From assembly GCF_001636405.1 (NCBI RefSeq), contig NZ_KV440950.1:240001-304000 (forward strand): DNA of 64,000 nt, in the 5' to 3' direction. Under the pieces are notes generated by a model. It was not told the DNA's origin and made no database searches. It saw only the letters and a list, made by a program, of their open reading frames with translations. Positions 54,092 through 63,363 of this stretch are shown piece by piece (position 1 is the stretch's first letter; every line of letters begins with the position of its first letter). The stretch comes from Peribacillus frigoritolerans. Its GTDB lineage: Bacteria > Bacillota > Bacilli > Bacillales > DSM-1321. The position numbers and the translations under genes are program-made.

Positions 54092-55444
54092 ATGATAACG
54101 AACACGCTCACAAAAAATGACCAACTACTGGAACAACAAAATACAAGGGAATCAAATGCCCGGTCTTATCCTAGAAGATTACCCATGGCGATTGATCAGG
54201 CGGAGGGAATTTACCTGACAGACATGGATGGGAAACAATATATCGATTTTCTTGCCGGGGCTGGAACATTAGCGCTCGGACACAATCATCCGGCAGTGCT
54301 TGAAGCAATGGAAAAAGTTCTTAAGGATAAACGTCCTTTACATACATTGGACTTTACGACGCCGATCAAAGAACAATTCGTCGATGAAATTTTTGAATGC
54401 CTGCCAGAGAAATTCAGAAAAAATGCAAAAATTCAATTCTGCGGTCCTACTGGCGGAGATGCCATCGAGGCAGCACTTAAACTGGTTAAGACAGCGACAG
54501 GCAACAGAAGCATTTTATCTTTCCAGGGAGCTTACCACGGGGCAACGCATGCAACGATGTCAATTAGCGGCAATGCAAAACCAAAGGAAAAAATCCAAGG
54601 GTTAATGCCAGATGTGCAATTTCTGCCGTATCCCTATCAATATCGGTGTCCCTTCGGAGTAGGCGGAGAAGAAAGCCATAAAATCAGCAGCCAGTATATC
54701 GAAAATCTATTGAATGATCCCGAATCAGGATTATTGGCACCTGCAGGGATGATTTTGGAGGCAGTACAAGGCGAGGGAGGTTCCATTCCAGCTCCAATTC
54801 CATGGCTTAAGGAAATCAGGAGAATAACGAAAGAGAAGGGCATTCCGCTTATTATCGACGAAGTTCAATCAGGTATCGGCCGTACAGGGAAGATGTTTGC
54901 CTTTGAACATGCAGGTATTGTCCCGGACGTTCTTGTCCTATCCAAAGCAATAGGCGGAAGTCTTCCATTATCGGTGGTGATTTATAACAAAGAGCTGGAC
55001 CTATGGTCACCAGGTGCACATATCGGTACGTTCCGCGGAAATCAAATGGCGATGGCAGCAGGAACAGCGACTTTAAAATACATGAAAGAGACGAATCTTG
55101 TGGAGCATGCCGCTAAAATGGGAGAAATCTTAAAGGATATTCTTAAAGATTTGCAAAAAGATATTAAGCAAATCGGCGATGTCAGGGGCCGGGGATTAAT
55201 GGTCGGTGTGGAAATGATCAATCATGAAGAACCGCAAAATGCGAATGGAAGCCATCCTGCTGATTCGCAACTTGCCAGTGCCATTCAACAGGAATGTTTT
55301 CAAAGAGGGTTGATTCTGGAAGTTGGCGGCAGACATGGAAGTGTAGTGAGGTTCCTGCCTCCATTGATCGTAACGGAATCCCAGCTTCGCGAAGCCACTG
55401 CAATTTTTGAACAAGCTGTTCGTGCAGCAGTTGCAAGAGGGTGA
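54092..55444 (+). CDS. Diaminobutyrate-2-oxoglutarate aminotransferase (RhbA-like)
   Basis: Class III PLP aminotransferase of 450 residues, predicted to turn aspartate semialdehyde plus glutamate into L-2,4-diaminobutyrate. The PLP region is IIDEVQSGIGRTG and the Schiff-base Lys is K285 in LVLSKAIGGSLPL. GAGTLALGHNHPAVLEA is a family hallmark. The start follows GGAGG. First gene of a six-gene operon with the same order as rhizobactin rhbABCDEF; the product feeds the decarboxylase encoded next, 7 bp downstream. Confidence 0.93.
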   Translation: MITNTLTKNDQLLEQQNTRESNARSYPRRLPMAIDQAEGIYLTDMDGKQYIDFLAGAGTLALGHNHPAVLEAMEKVLKDKRPLHTLDFTTPIKEQFVDEIFECLPEKFRKNAKIQFCGPTGGDAIEAALKLVKTATGNRSILSFQGAYHGATHATMSISGNAKPKEKIQGLMPDVQFLPYPYQYRCPFGVGGEESHKISSQYIENLLNDPESGLLAPAGMILEAVQGEGGSIPAPIPWLKEIRRITKEKGIPLIIDEVQSGIGRTGKMFAFEHAGIVPDVLVLSKAIGGSLPLSVVIYNKELDLWSPGAHIGTFRGNQMAMAAGTATLKYMKETNLVEHAAKMGEILKDILKDLQKDIKQIGDVRGRGLMVGVEMINHEEPQNANGSHPADSQLASAIQQECFQRGLILEVGGRHGSVVRFLPPLIVTESQLREATAIFEQAVRAAVARG

Positions 55445-55451
55445 ATGATCA

Positions 55452-56960
55452 ATGATCGAAATGATAAATAAAACGGATTTTGCATATTCTCGGATGTTCT
55501 TGAATAACGAAGAAGGCTTCAACAACTACAGCCAGTCATTGAAAATCATTGAAAAAAGGCTGACAGACTTTTTAAAAGGGAACGATTCACCATACTCTGG
55601 GAAAAAACCGTATGAAATCGAAGCAAGATTAAACGAGCTGTCCCTTGCTTCTCCAAAAGGGAAGACAATGGAAGCTGTAGCGGATGAGCTGGCGGAGTTT
55701 GTTATTAATGACAGCATCAATGTACACAGCCCCGCTTGTATCGGACATTTGCATTGCCCGACATTAATACCTGCCGTGGCTGCCGAAATGATTATCGGCA
55801 CGTTGAATCAATCCATGGATTCATGGGACCAAAGCTCTGCTGCCACCTTCGTTGAAGAGCGTTTAATAGATTGGCTGTGCAGCCAGGTGGGGTTACCTGA
55901 ACAAGCGGATGGGATTTTCACAAGCGGTGGAACCCAATCCAATTATATGGGACTGCTATTGGCGAGGGACGCTTATTGCAAGCGTTTCTGGGGTGTGGAT
56001 GTTCAGCAGCAAGGTTTGCCAGTCGAGGCGAAAAAATTGCGGATCCTATGCTCCGAGGCTGCCCACTTTACGGTCCGTAAATCAGCGGCACAGCTGGGGC
56101 TTGGTGAACAGTCTGTAGTCACGATTAAAACGGATTCAAACCACCGTCTGTCCATGGATGAATTAAATCATCAAATGTCGATTTTAGAGGAACAGGGTTT
56201 ACTGCCATTTGCCATCGTTGCAACTTGTGGAACAACGGATTTCGGTTCAATCGATCCTTTACATGAATTGTCCGAAGCGGCAAGGAAAAATGGGATATGG
56301 CTGCATGTGGACGCCGCATATGGAGGCGCGATGATTTTAAGTAAGGATTACAAAGAGTTAATCAGCGGAATTGAACGGGCCGACTCGATTACGGTTGATT
56401 TTCACAAATTATTCTATCAACCCATCAGTTGTGGTGCTTTTCTTGTCTCTGACAGCAACTCATTTCAATATATCCAGCATCACGCCGATTACTTGAATCC
56501 ACAGGAAGATGAAGCCGAGGGCATGGTTCATTTAGTCAATAAATCGGTTCAAACGACGAGAAGGTTCGACGCATTGAAGCTCTGGATGTCATTGAAGGTC
56601 GTTGGACTGGATACCTTTGCCGAAATGATCGACTATACTTGCCATCTTGCACGTAAAGTGGCAGCGAAGATTGATAAGGAGGAAGGATTCACAGTATTAA
56701 ATAAAGAACCCGAATTGAATGCGGTTGTATTCCGTTATAATCCCGAGGGAGAAAGTGATCAGTTAGTCAATCTATTAAATAAACAGATTCAGCAGGAGTT
56801 ACTGAAAAGCGGACGGGCATTTTTAGCAAAAACGCGTTTTGACGGACAGGTATATTTAAAAATGACACTATTGAATCCAATGACAAGCCTTGAACACATA
56901 GAGGGAATTTTAGATGAAATCCGAGTATTAGGTGAAATGTTCAAGATAATGGAGGAATGA
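55452..56960 (+). CDS. L-2,4-diaminobutyrate decarboxylase (RhbB-like)
   Basis: Group II PLP decarboxylase of 502 residues, predicted to make 1,3-diaminopropane, the diamine of schizokinen and rhizobactin. The PLP Lys is K319 in SITVDFHKLFYQP, and HVDAAYGGA and GIFTSGGTQSNYMGLLLARD are family motifs. Other group II decarboxylases share these, so substrate rests on operon context. The stop overlaps the ATG at 56957. Confidence 0.92.
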   Translation: MIEMINKTDFAYSRMFLNNEEGFNNYSQSLKIIEKRLTDFLKGNDSPYSGKKPYEIEARLNELSLASPKGKTMEAVADELAEFVINDSINVHSPACIGHLHCPTLIPAVAAEMIIGTLNQSMDSWDQSSAATFVEERLIDWLCSQVGLPEQADGIFTSGGTQSNYMGLLLARDAYCKRFWGVDVQQQGLPVEAKKLRILCSEAAHFTVRKSAAQLGLGEQSVVTIKTDSNHRLSMDELNHQMSILEEQGLLPFAIVATCGTTDFGSIDPLHELSEAARKNGIWLHVDAAYGGAMILSKDYKELISGIERADSITVDFHKLFYQPISCGAFLVSDSNSFQYIQHHADYLNPQEDEAEGMVHLVNKSVQTTRRFDALKLWMSLKVVGLDTFAEMIDYTCHLARKVAAKIDKEEGFTVLNKEPELNAVVFRYNPEGESDQLVNLLNKQIQQELLKSGRAFLAKTRFDGQVYLKMTLLNPMTSLEHIEGILDEIRVLGEMFKIMEE

Positions 56961-56962
56961 AG

Positions 56963-58765
56963 ATGAATGGTAAGCAAATAGCTGAAAGGGCAACGATGCA
57001 AAGCTTTCTGAATTGTTATTTCCGGGAAACCGGAAATTACAATTTAGAAGAAACGAAAAACTGGCCAAACTTAGATGGGGCCATCCCGGATTCATTAGTG
57101 GTCAGTAAGCTCATGTCCCAAGATATTGCAATGCTTGTTCCGCTTAAATATTGGTCGGAAACGGGGCGTCATATTTTCAACTTCCCGATTTACTATCAAA
57201 CGGCATCCAAGCAAGTACTTGAATTAGATTACGTGACAATGGTCTCGATCGTTTCTAAAGAATTATTGAATGAACAGGGCCGGACGGATAGTGAAGATGA
57301 ATTGATGCTGCGTGTCATCCTTAGCAGCCAAAACATTCAACGGTATGTGGAAGCGAGGACGGAAGACGCTGATGCCCTTCAAAGTCCTGATTTCACCTAC
57401 ATCGAAGCAGAGCAGTCACTTTTATTCGGACATCTGTTCCATCCGACACCGAAAAGCAAGCAAGGCATTTCGGCAAAAGATGAATGGATCTATTCTCCTG
57501 AATTAAAAGGGGAGTTCCAGCTGCACTACTTCCTGGCAGAACCTTCGATCGTCATTCAGGATTCCAGTGAAGGCCGATCGGCAAGTGAAATCATTAAACA
57601 GGAATTAGCCGGTGACTTGGAGATTTCCAGTGAATTTCGTGACACGTATTGCCAAAAGGAAAGCCGATACATCATTATCCCGGCACACCCGCTCCAGGCA
57701 AAAGCCCTTATCGAAAAAGAGGAGGTCAAGAGGCTGATCGAGCAAGGGACACTAGTTTATGCAGGACCGCTTGGAAAAAAATTCACGGCCACCTCTTCAT
57801 TTAGAACGGTATATAGTGCCACATCGAGATATATGTACAAATTTTCCGTTCCGGTAAAAATCACGAATTCCTTACGTGCAAATCTGCAAAAAGAATTAGA
57901 TCGCGGTGTCGAAATTGCAAAATTAATAGATTCTAAAGTGGGCGACGATCTAAAAGAACGGCACCCCTCCTTCCGTATCATCAAGGACCCTGCTTACTTA
58001 ACGATCAAAACGACCGAGCAAGAATCGGGATTCGATGTTGATATCCGGGAAAATCCTTTTTATGAAAACGATAAACAAGCAAGCCTGATTGCCGGCTTAT
58101 GTCAGGATAATGCCTATGGTGCACCATCAAGGCTTGGAGCGATCATCCGGAAATTATCAGCTGATGAAGACCGCAGTACCGAAGTAGTAAGTGAGGATTG
58201 GTTCAAAACCTATCTGTCAATGACATTGAAACCGATGCTTTGGCTATTCGAAGAGTATGGAATCGTTTTGGAAGCCCATCAACAAAATTCCATCATTCAG
58301 CTTCAAGATGGGTATCCAGCCGCTTTTTATTATCGTGATAATCAAGGGTATTACTATTGTGAGTCCAAAGTGGACAGGCTGCAGAAAATCATGCCGGAAC
58401 TAAGTGAAAAAAGCTTCACGATTTGTTCTGATGAAGTCGCTGAAGAAAGACTGCAATACTATTTCTTTTTTAATCACTTATTAGGCTTAATCAATAATTT
58501 TGGAACGGAAGGATTAGTATCGGAAAACAAACTGTTACAGCTCGTTCAGGAACAACTGGAAACATACAGCAGGGATAGCGAAGATGAAGGGTTGAATCGA
58601 GTTGTTTCAAAGTTGCTTCATGCCCGTGAATTAACTTGTAAGGCTAATTTACTGACACGATTCCATGATATGGATGAGCTTGTTGGTTCACTCGAGACAC
58701 AATCCGTTTATACAACGATTGATAATCCGTTCGCGCAGGGGGTCATGGCCGTCCATGAAAAATAG
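56963..58765 (+). CDS. NIS siderophore synthetase, IucA/IucC family (RhbC-like)
   Basis: ATP-dependent synthetase of 600 residues that couples citrate to an amine without a nonribosomal peptide synthetase. It has the IucA/IucC core: IIPAHPLQAK, TSSFRTVYSATSRYMYKFSV, KITNSLRANL and EAHQQNSIIQL. The C-terminal FhuF-like domain is also present. ATG at 56963 is chosen, 7 nt after GGAGG; the ATG at 56957 is too close to that site. Predicted to form the first citrate amide. It is 10 nt longer than the next start (overlap). Confidence 0.92.
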   Translation: MNGKQIAERATMQSFLNCYFRETGNYNLEETKNWPNLDGAIPDSLVVSKLMSQDIAMLVPLKYWSETGRHIFNFPIYYQTASKQVLELDYVTMVSIVSKELLNEQGRTDSEDELMLRVILSSQNIQRYVEARTEDADALQSPDFTYIEAEQSLLFGHLFHPTPKSKQGISAKDEWIYSPELKGEFQLHYFLAEPSIVIQDSSEGRSASEIIKQELAGDLEISSEFRDTYCQKESRYIIIPAHPLQAKALIEKEEVKRLIEQGTLVYAGPLGKKFTATSSFRTVYSATSRYMYKFSVPVKITNSLRANLQKELDRGVEIAKLIDSKVGDDLKERHPSFRIIKDPAYLTIKTTEQESGFDVDIRENPFYENDKQASLIAGLCQDNAYGAPSRLGAIIRKLSADEDRSTEVVSEDWFKTYLSMTLKPMLWLFEEYGIVLEAHQQNSIIQLQDGYPAAFYYRDNQGYYYCESKVDRLQKIMPELSEKSFTICSDEVAEERLQYYFFFNHLLGLINNFGTEGLVSENKLLQLVQEQLETYSRDSEDEGLNRVVSKLLHARELTCKANLLTRFHDMDELVGSLETQSVYTTIDNPFAQGVMAVHEK

Positions 58766-59339
58766 TTATGAGGAAATGCTCAAGGACTGCAATAAACAGC
58801 TTTCATTTGTCAAAGTTGAATTTGAGAGGGATTTGGATACACTGCATGAATGGATGCATGAAGATCATGTGATACCCTACTGGAATTTGAATTTCACAAA
58901 AGAAAAATTCGCTGTTCATTTAAAAAAGGCATTGGCTGATACACACCAAACACTTTATTTAGGCTGTCTGGACTCCATTCCCATGAGCTATTGGGAATCG
59001 TATTGGGTAAAAGGCGATATCATCGAAGGTTATTATGAATCCGAAGAGGGAGATCAAGGCATTCATTTACTCATTGGTGATCCGGATTATCTAGGAAAAG
59101 GACTGGCTTTGCCGTTTTTACGGGCAATGGTGAAATTCCAACTACTTACTTCAACCACAAACAAAGTGATGGCTGAACCGGATATCAGGAATGCAAAGAT
59201 GATTCATTTATTTGAAAAATGCGGGTTTACCCCAATTAAAGAGATAGAACTCCCTGACAAAACAGCATTGCTTATGTCATGCACACGGGGGAATTTCGAG
59301 AGGAAGTGGAACTATGGAAAAGCAACAATCTATCTATGA
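58755..59339 (+). CDS. GNAT hydroxylamine N-acetyltransferase (RhbD/IucB-like)
   Basis: AlcB/IucB-type GNAT of 194 residues, predicted to acetylate N-hydroxy-1,3-diaminopropane to the hydroxamate. Typical segments are WMHEDHVIPYWNLNFTKE, YWESYWVKGDIIEGYY, HLLIGDPDYLGKGLALPFLR (acetyl-CoA site) and EPDIRNAKMIHLFEKCGF. ATG at 58755 overlaps the preceding stop by 11 nt; an earlier frame start at 58665 would lie deep in the previous gene. It overlaps the monooxygenase start by 26 nt. Confidence 0.9.
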   Translation: MKNSYEEMLKDCNKQLSFVKVEFERDLDTLHEWMHEDHVIPYWNLNFTKEKFAVHLKKALADTHQTLYLGCLDSIPMSYWESYWVKGDIIEGYYESEEGDQGIHLLIGDPDYLGKGLALPFLRAMVKFQLLTSTTNKVMAEPDIRNAKMIHLFEKCGFTPIKEIELPDKTALLMSCTRGNFERKWNYGKATIYL

Positions 59340-60642
59340 CCTGGTAGGGGTAGGGATTGGTCCTTTTAACCTTGGACTTGCGGCCCTTTTGGAGAAAACC
59401 CCGGAGTTGAATGCCGTCTTTTTTGAGAAAAAGGGGGAATTTAATTGGCATGAAGGGATGCTGCTGGAAGGGACAACGCTGCAAGTGCCGTTCTTTGCCG
59501 ATCTGGTTAGCATGGCAGATGTGACAAGCCCATATAGCTACCTGAATTATTTACAGCAGCATGATCGGCTTTATCATTTCTACTTCCTTGAAAAATTCTT
59601 GATTCCACGAAAAGAATATAACGACTATTGCCGCTGGGCTGCCCATCAACTTGATAGCTGCCGTTTTGGCAAAGCGGTCGAGGCGGTTGAATATATAGGA
59701 AATCAAGGTGAACCCTGCTATCAAATCAGTGTAAGGGATGCACAAACACAAAAGATCGAAGTCTATTATAGCCGCCATGTAGTCATGGGAATTGGCAGTT
59801 CCCCGAATGTTCCATCGGCCTTTCAGCCATATATGGGAGAGAGCATCCTGCATTCGGCCGAATATTTACGGAATAAAGAAAACATCTTAAAGAAAAAATC
59901 CGTAACGGTTGTCGGATCTGGACAGAGTGCAGCCGAGGTCTTTCTGGATTTGCTTAATGAGCAGGAGGAATATGGCTACCAGCTAAACTGGTATACAAGA
60001 TCCAAGGGGTTTTTCCCTATGGAATATTCAAAACTTGGATTGGAATACTTCACTCCGGATTACCTTGATTTCTTTTATCGGCTGCCGCAGGAAAAGAAGG
60101 ATGAAATCCTGCCGAAACAGGATTTATTGTATAAAGGGATCAGCGCTACGACCATTGCAGCAATTTTTGACAAGATGTATGAGAAATCGATTGGAAATGC
60201 CGAACTTGCCATTGAACTTCGGGCCATGACGGAAGTTGCGGCAGTTACCCCCGCCGAAAATGGCTGGCAATTGAAATGCCGACAGTGGGTTGAAGATAGC
60301 GAATTTGACGTGGACACAGAGGCGATTGTTTTTGGGACGGGCTATAAATCAACCCTTCCGGCATTCCTTGAAACCATGGAGGACCATTTAGTCCGCGATG
60401 ACTTGGGGCGTCTTGCAATAACGAAAGACTACAAGGTAGGAACGGCCATCTCTACACCGAATCACCTATTTATTCAAAATGGCGAGATACATACACATGG
60501 TGTGGGTGCTCCGGATCTAGGTCTGGGGGCATTCCGAAATTCGATTATCATCAATCAATTGGCAGGTAAAGAAGTTTATCCATCGAAGCCAAAGGGTGCA
60601 TTTCAGTCATTCCGTGTAAAAAAACCCGTCATGGCTTACTGA
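59314..60642 (+). CDS. Flavin-dependent amine N-monooxygenase (RhbE/IucD-like)
   Basis: Class B N-hydroxylating monooxygenase of 442 residues, expected to hydroxylate 1,3-diaminopropane using FAD and NADPH. The FAD motif is GVGIGPFNLGLAALLE, the NADPH motif VVGSGQSAAEVFLDLL and the C-terminal IVFGTGYK is the ATGY-type motif. Start ATG after AGGAAG. Family members act on lysine or ornithine too; the decarboxylase upstream makes diaminopropane the best guess. Confidence 0.92.
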   Translation: MEKQQSIYDLVGVGIGPFNLGLAALLEKTPELNAVFFEKKGEFNWHEGMLLEGTTLQVPFFADLVSMADVTSPYSYLNYLQQHDRLYHFYFLEKFLIPRKEYNDYCRWAAHQLDSCRFGKAVEAVEYIGNQGEPCYQISVRDAQTQKIEVYYSRHVVMGIGSSPNVPSAFQPYMGESILHSAEYLRNKENILKKKSVTVVGSGQSAAEVFLDLLNEQEEYGYQLNWYTRSKGFFPMEYSKLGLEYFTPDYLDFFYRLPQEKKDEILPKQDLLYKGISATTIAAIFDKMYEKSIGNAELAIELRAMTEVAAVTPAENGWQLKCRQWVEDSEFDVDTEAIVFGTGYKSTLPAFLETMEDHLVRDDLGRLAITKDYKVGTAISTPNHLFIQNGEIHTHGVGAPDLGLGAFRNSIIINQLAGKEVYPSKPKGAFQSFRVKKPVMAY

Positions 60643-60664
60643 AAAAAGGGAAGGGGAGAATTAT

Positions 60665-62476
60665 ATGCAGTTCATAAATGAAGTGGAACAGGCAGTTTCA
60701 GAAAAAAATTGGTCGATAGTAAACCAAAACCTGCTAGCCAAGATGATTTCTGAGTATATGTATGAGGATATGATCCATCCAGCTGCCCTGAACGAAAACG
60801 CAGCAGCAAATCTATATGAGTTAAAGATAAATGAGGGGAAATCTTATCGATTTTTAGCGTCGCCCCGTCTTTTTGACAGCTATGAAGTACAGGCCGAGTC
60901 AATCCAGGTATGTGAAACGGAAGGCATTACACAGGCCAAAGATGCTATTCAATTCATTTTGGACATCCAGCCGTTAATTGGGATGACTGCAGAAACAACA
61001 GGACATTTAATCAAAGAATTCCATCATACGCTGCTTGCGGATCTCCAATTGCTATCCAAACCTGAACAAAATGCGGATGATTTAGTCGAACTGGATTATG
61101 CATTACTTGAAGGAGAAATGAGCGGTCACCCTTGGATTGCTTATAACAAGGGAAGAATCGGTTTTGGTTATGATGATTATTTGAAGTTCGCCCCAGAAAA
61201 CCAGAAGGAAGTTCAGTTATCCTGGATTGCCGTTCATAAAAAGAGGGGGGAGTTCAATTCAGTCGAAACGTTATCCTATAAGCAACTGATGGAGAATGAA
61301 CTGGATGGGGAAACCCAAAAATCATTTGCAAAGACATTGACAGAAAAAGGGCTGAACGCAGAAAACTATTACTACCTCCCAGTTCATGAATGGCAGTGGA
61401 AGAATGTAATCATCCAGAACTTTACCGATGACTTGGCTAAAGGGCTGATCGTAGCTTTGGGAAATGGTCCTGATAAATATTTGCCGCAACAATCCATCCG
61501 GACATTTGTTAATGTATCGAATAAGGATAAACACCACGTCAAGCTGCCGATGAGCATTTTAAATACGCTAGTCTACCGTGGATTGCCAGCTGAACGCACG
61601 GTCATTGCCCCAAAAATCACAACGTATATAAAGAACATTTATGAAAATGATTCATTCTTGAAAGAACAATGCAAAGTAGTGCTTCCTGGTGAAGTGGCCA
61701 GTTTAAATGTTGATCACCCGTATTATTCCAAGCTAGAGAATGTACCGTATCAATATTTGGAGATGCTGGGGGGGATTTGGAGAGAAAGCATTTACAGTTA
61801 TATGGAAGAAGGCGAAAAGCCCATTACGCTTGCGTCCCTTTTACATGTCGACAGCAAAGGCAAACCATATGTGGAAAGTCTTATTGAAAAATCGGGATTG
61901 ACTGCAGAAGCCTGGACAGCTCAATTATTTGACGTCATCCTATCACCATTACTGCATTTCATCTATCAATATGGATTGGTCTTCTCGCCGCATGGTCAAA
62001 ATACCATTTTAGTTTTGAAGGATTACAAACCTCACCGTTTGGCCATCAAGGATTTTGTAGATGATGTAAACGTAAGTGATCAGCCTCTTCCTGAATTAAG
62101 CAGCCTTCCTGATGATTTAAGGAAAGTACTAAGAAGTGAGACTCCGGAGGGGCTGGTTCAATTCATTTTTACGGGACTATTCATCTGTCATTTCCGATAC
62201 TTGTCAACACTTCTGATGAAGAGGTCCCTTTTGGATGAGAATGCTTTTTGGGAAGGTGTCGCTCGAACAATCCTTACACATCAGAAAAAATTCCCTATGT
62301 TACAGGATCGTTTCGATACGTTCAATTTCTTTGCGCCAAAATTAACAAAGCTCTGCCTGAATAGAAATCGGATGCTTCAATATGGGTATAGTGATGGTGA
62401 AGACCGTCCGCATGCCTCTGAGTTTGGGCATGTGAATAATGCCCTTTATGAAAAGTTTCCTGCAAAAATGCTATAA
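60665..62476 (+). CDS. NIS siderophore synthetase, IucA/IucC family (RhbF-like)
   Basis: Second NIS synthetase, 603 residues, predicted to add the second hydroxamate arm to the citrate monoamide (IucC-like step). Core motifs are PVHEWQWKNVIIQNF, QQSIRTFVNVSN, HVKLPMSILNT and FSPHGQNTILVLKDY. Ends with HVNNALYEKFPAKML. Start ATG after AAGGGGAG, 22 bp downstream of the monooxygenase. Last gene of the operon; no exporter or receptor gene follows. Confidence 0.93.
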   Translation: MQFINEVEQAVSEKNWSIVNQNLLAKMISEYMYEDMIHPAALNENAAANLYELKINEGKSYRFLASPRLFDSYEVQAESIQVCETEGITQAKDAIQFILDIQPLIGMTAETTGHLIKEFHHTLLADLQLLSKPEQNADDLVELDYALLEGEMSGHPWIAYNKGRIGFGYDDYLKFAPENQKEVQLSWIAVHKKRGEFNSVETLSYKQLMENELDGETQKSFAKTLTEKGLNAENYYYLPVHEWQWKNVIIQNFTDDLAKGLIVALGNGPDKYLPQQSIRTFVNVSNKDKHHVKLPMSILNTLVYRGLPAERTVIAPKITTYIKNIYENDSFLKEQCKVVLPGEVASLNVDHPYYSKLENVPYQYLEMLGGIWRESIYSYMEEGEKPITLASLLHVDSKGKPYVESLIEKSGLTAEAWTAQLFDVILSPLLHFIYQYGLVFSPHGQNTILVLKDYKPHRLAIKDFVDDVNVSDQPLPELSSLPDDLRKVLRSETPEGLVQFIFTGLFICHFRYLSTLLMKRSLLDENAFWEGVARTILTHQKKFPMLQDRFDTFNFFAPKLTKLCLNRNRMLQYGYSDGEDRPHASEFGHVNNALYEKFPAKML

Positions 62477-62479
62477 AGT

Positions 62480-62511
62480 TAAACTGGCCCAGACTTCTGG
62501 GCCAGTTTTCT
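62480..62511 (+). terminator. Terminator of the siderophore operon
   Basis: A stem ACTGGCCCAG/CTGGGCCAGT with a 4-nt loop followed by TTTTCTT, immediately after the last gene. Confidence 0.92.
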
Positions 62512-63117
62512 TATGGTTTTTACAAGTTGACCGTTGATTTCCGCTCCAGGCACTCGCTTTCCGCGGGCGGTCCGTGAGCCTCCTCGCCTTGCGCCTGCGG
62601 GGTCTCCCGTAGACGCGCTTTTCCCGCACGAGTCTCGTCCCTTCTGCTCCAATCAACTTTGTTACTATATTTGTAAAGAACCCATATCTAAGGTGTTGGA
62701 TTTGTTAAAATGTGTTCCGACCCTCTTGCCACAGTTTTTTTATGGTTTTAACAAGTTGACCGTTGCTTTCCGCTCCAGGCACTCGCTTTCCGCGGGCGGT
62801 CCGTGAGCCTCCTCGCCTTGCGCCTGCGGGGTCTCCCGTAGACGCGCTTTTCCCGCACGAGTCTCGTCCCTTCTGCTCCAATCAACTTTGTTATTAAATT
62901 TGGAAAGAACCCATATCTAAGGAGTTGAAGTTGTTAAAATGTGTTCCGACCCCCTTTCCACAGTATTTTTATGGTTTTAACAAGTTGACCGTTGATTTCC
63001 GCTCCAGGCACTCGCTTTCCGCGGGCGGTTCGTGAGCTTCCTCGGCTTGCGCCTGCGGGGTCTCCCGTAGACGCGCTTTCCCCGCAGGAGTCACGTACAC
63101 CCGCTCCAATCAACTAG
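62511..63117 (+). repeat. Triple tandem array of a 229 bp unit with the GC-rich repeat (copies C, D, E)
   Basis: TTATGGTTTT-ACAAGTTGACCG recurs at 62511, 62740 and 62969, exactly 229 bp apart. Each unit holds a 136 bp GC-rich repeat bounded by AAGTTGA and TCAACTT (62524-62659, 62753-62888, 62982-63116) and, after the first two, about 93 bp of AT-rich spacer with near-identical sequence. Copies C and D are almost identical; E is more diverged. Any protein-like open frames across it are chance. Confidence 0.95.
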
Positions 63118-63325
63118 TTTTAACAGTTAGGTAGAGCTACAGTCTTTTATGTTTTAAAGTAGACTGGATTTTGACGTAATGAGAGTGTTAAACCTATATG
63201 TGGAAAACTCAAAGAGACGAAATGTACGCATAAAAAAAGAATTGTTTTGTACTTTTTTGGGTCAAAATTCCTAAAAATTATCTTTGGAATAAGGCTTGCC
63301 GTTCATTTAAATTGGTGATAAGCTA

Positions 63326-63343
63326 TGTGTAAACGGTTACACA
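63326..63343 (+). promoter_or_regulatory. Palindromic LacI-family operator before rbsR
   Basis: TGTGTAAACGGTTACACA is a palindrome with a central CG, typical of LacI/CcpA operators, ending 20 bp before the rbsR start. It would suit autorepression by RbsR, or CcpA acting at a cre-like site. The 63118-63325 stretch shows no other clear feature. Confidence 0.7.
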
Positions 63344-63363
63344 AAAGTATAGAGGGTGATATT

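Noticed and set aside
54092-55444. Ectoine biosynthesis (EctB)
   Set aside because: The aminotransferase family overlaps with EctB, but no ectA or ectC follows and the context is a complete siderophore operon.
57018-57035. Noc-binding-like TTTCCGGGAAA
   Set aside because: One base short of the required palindrome spacing and inside a coding sequence.
62534-62806. Protein-coding frames across the tandem repeats (also 53457-53729 and 47906-48244)
   Set aside because: They arise from the GC-rich repeat itself, have no ribosome-binding sites and recur wherever the repeat occurs.
62511-63117. CRISPR array
   Set aside because: The unit is 229 bp, spacers are nearly identical to each other and no cas genes are present.
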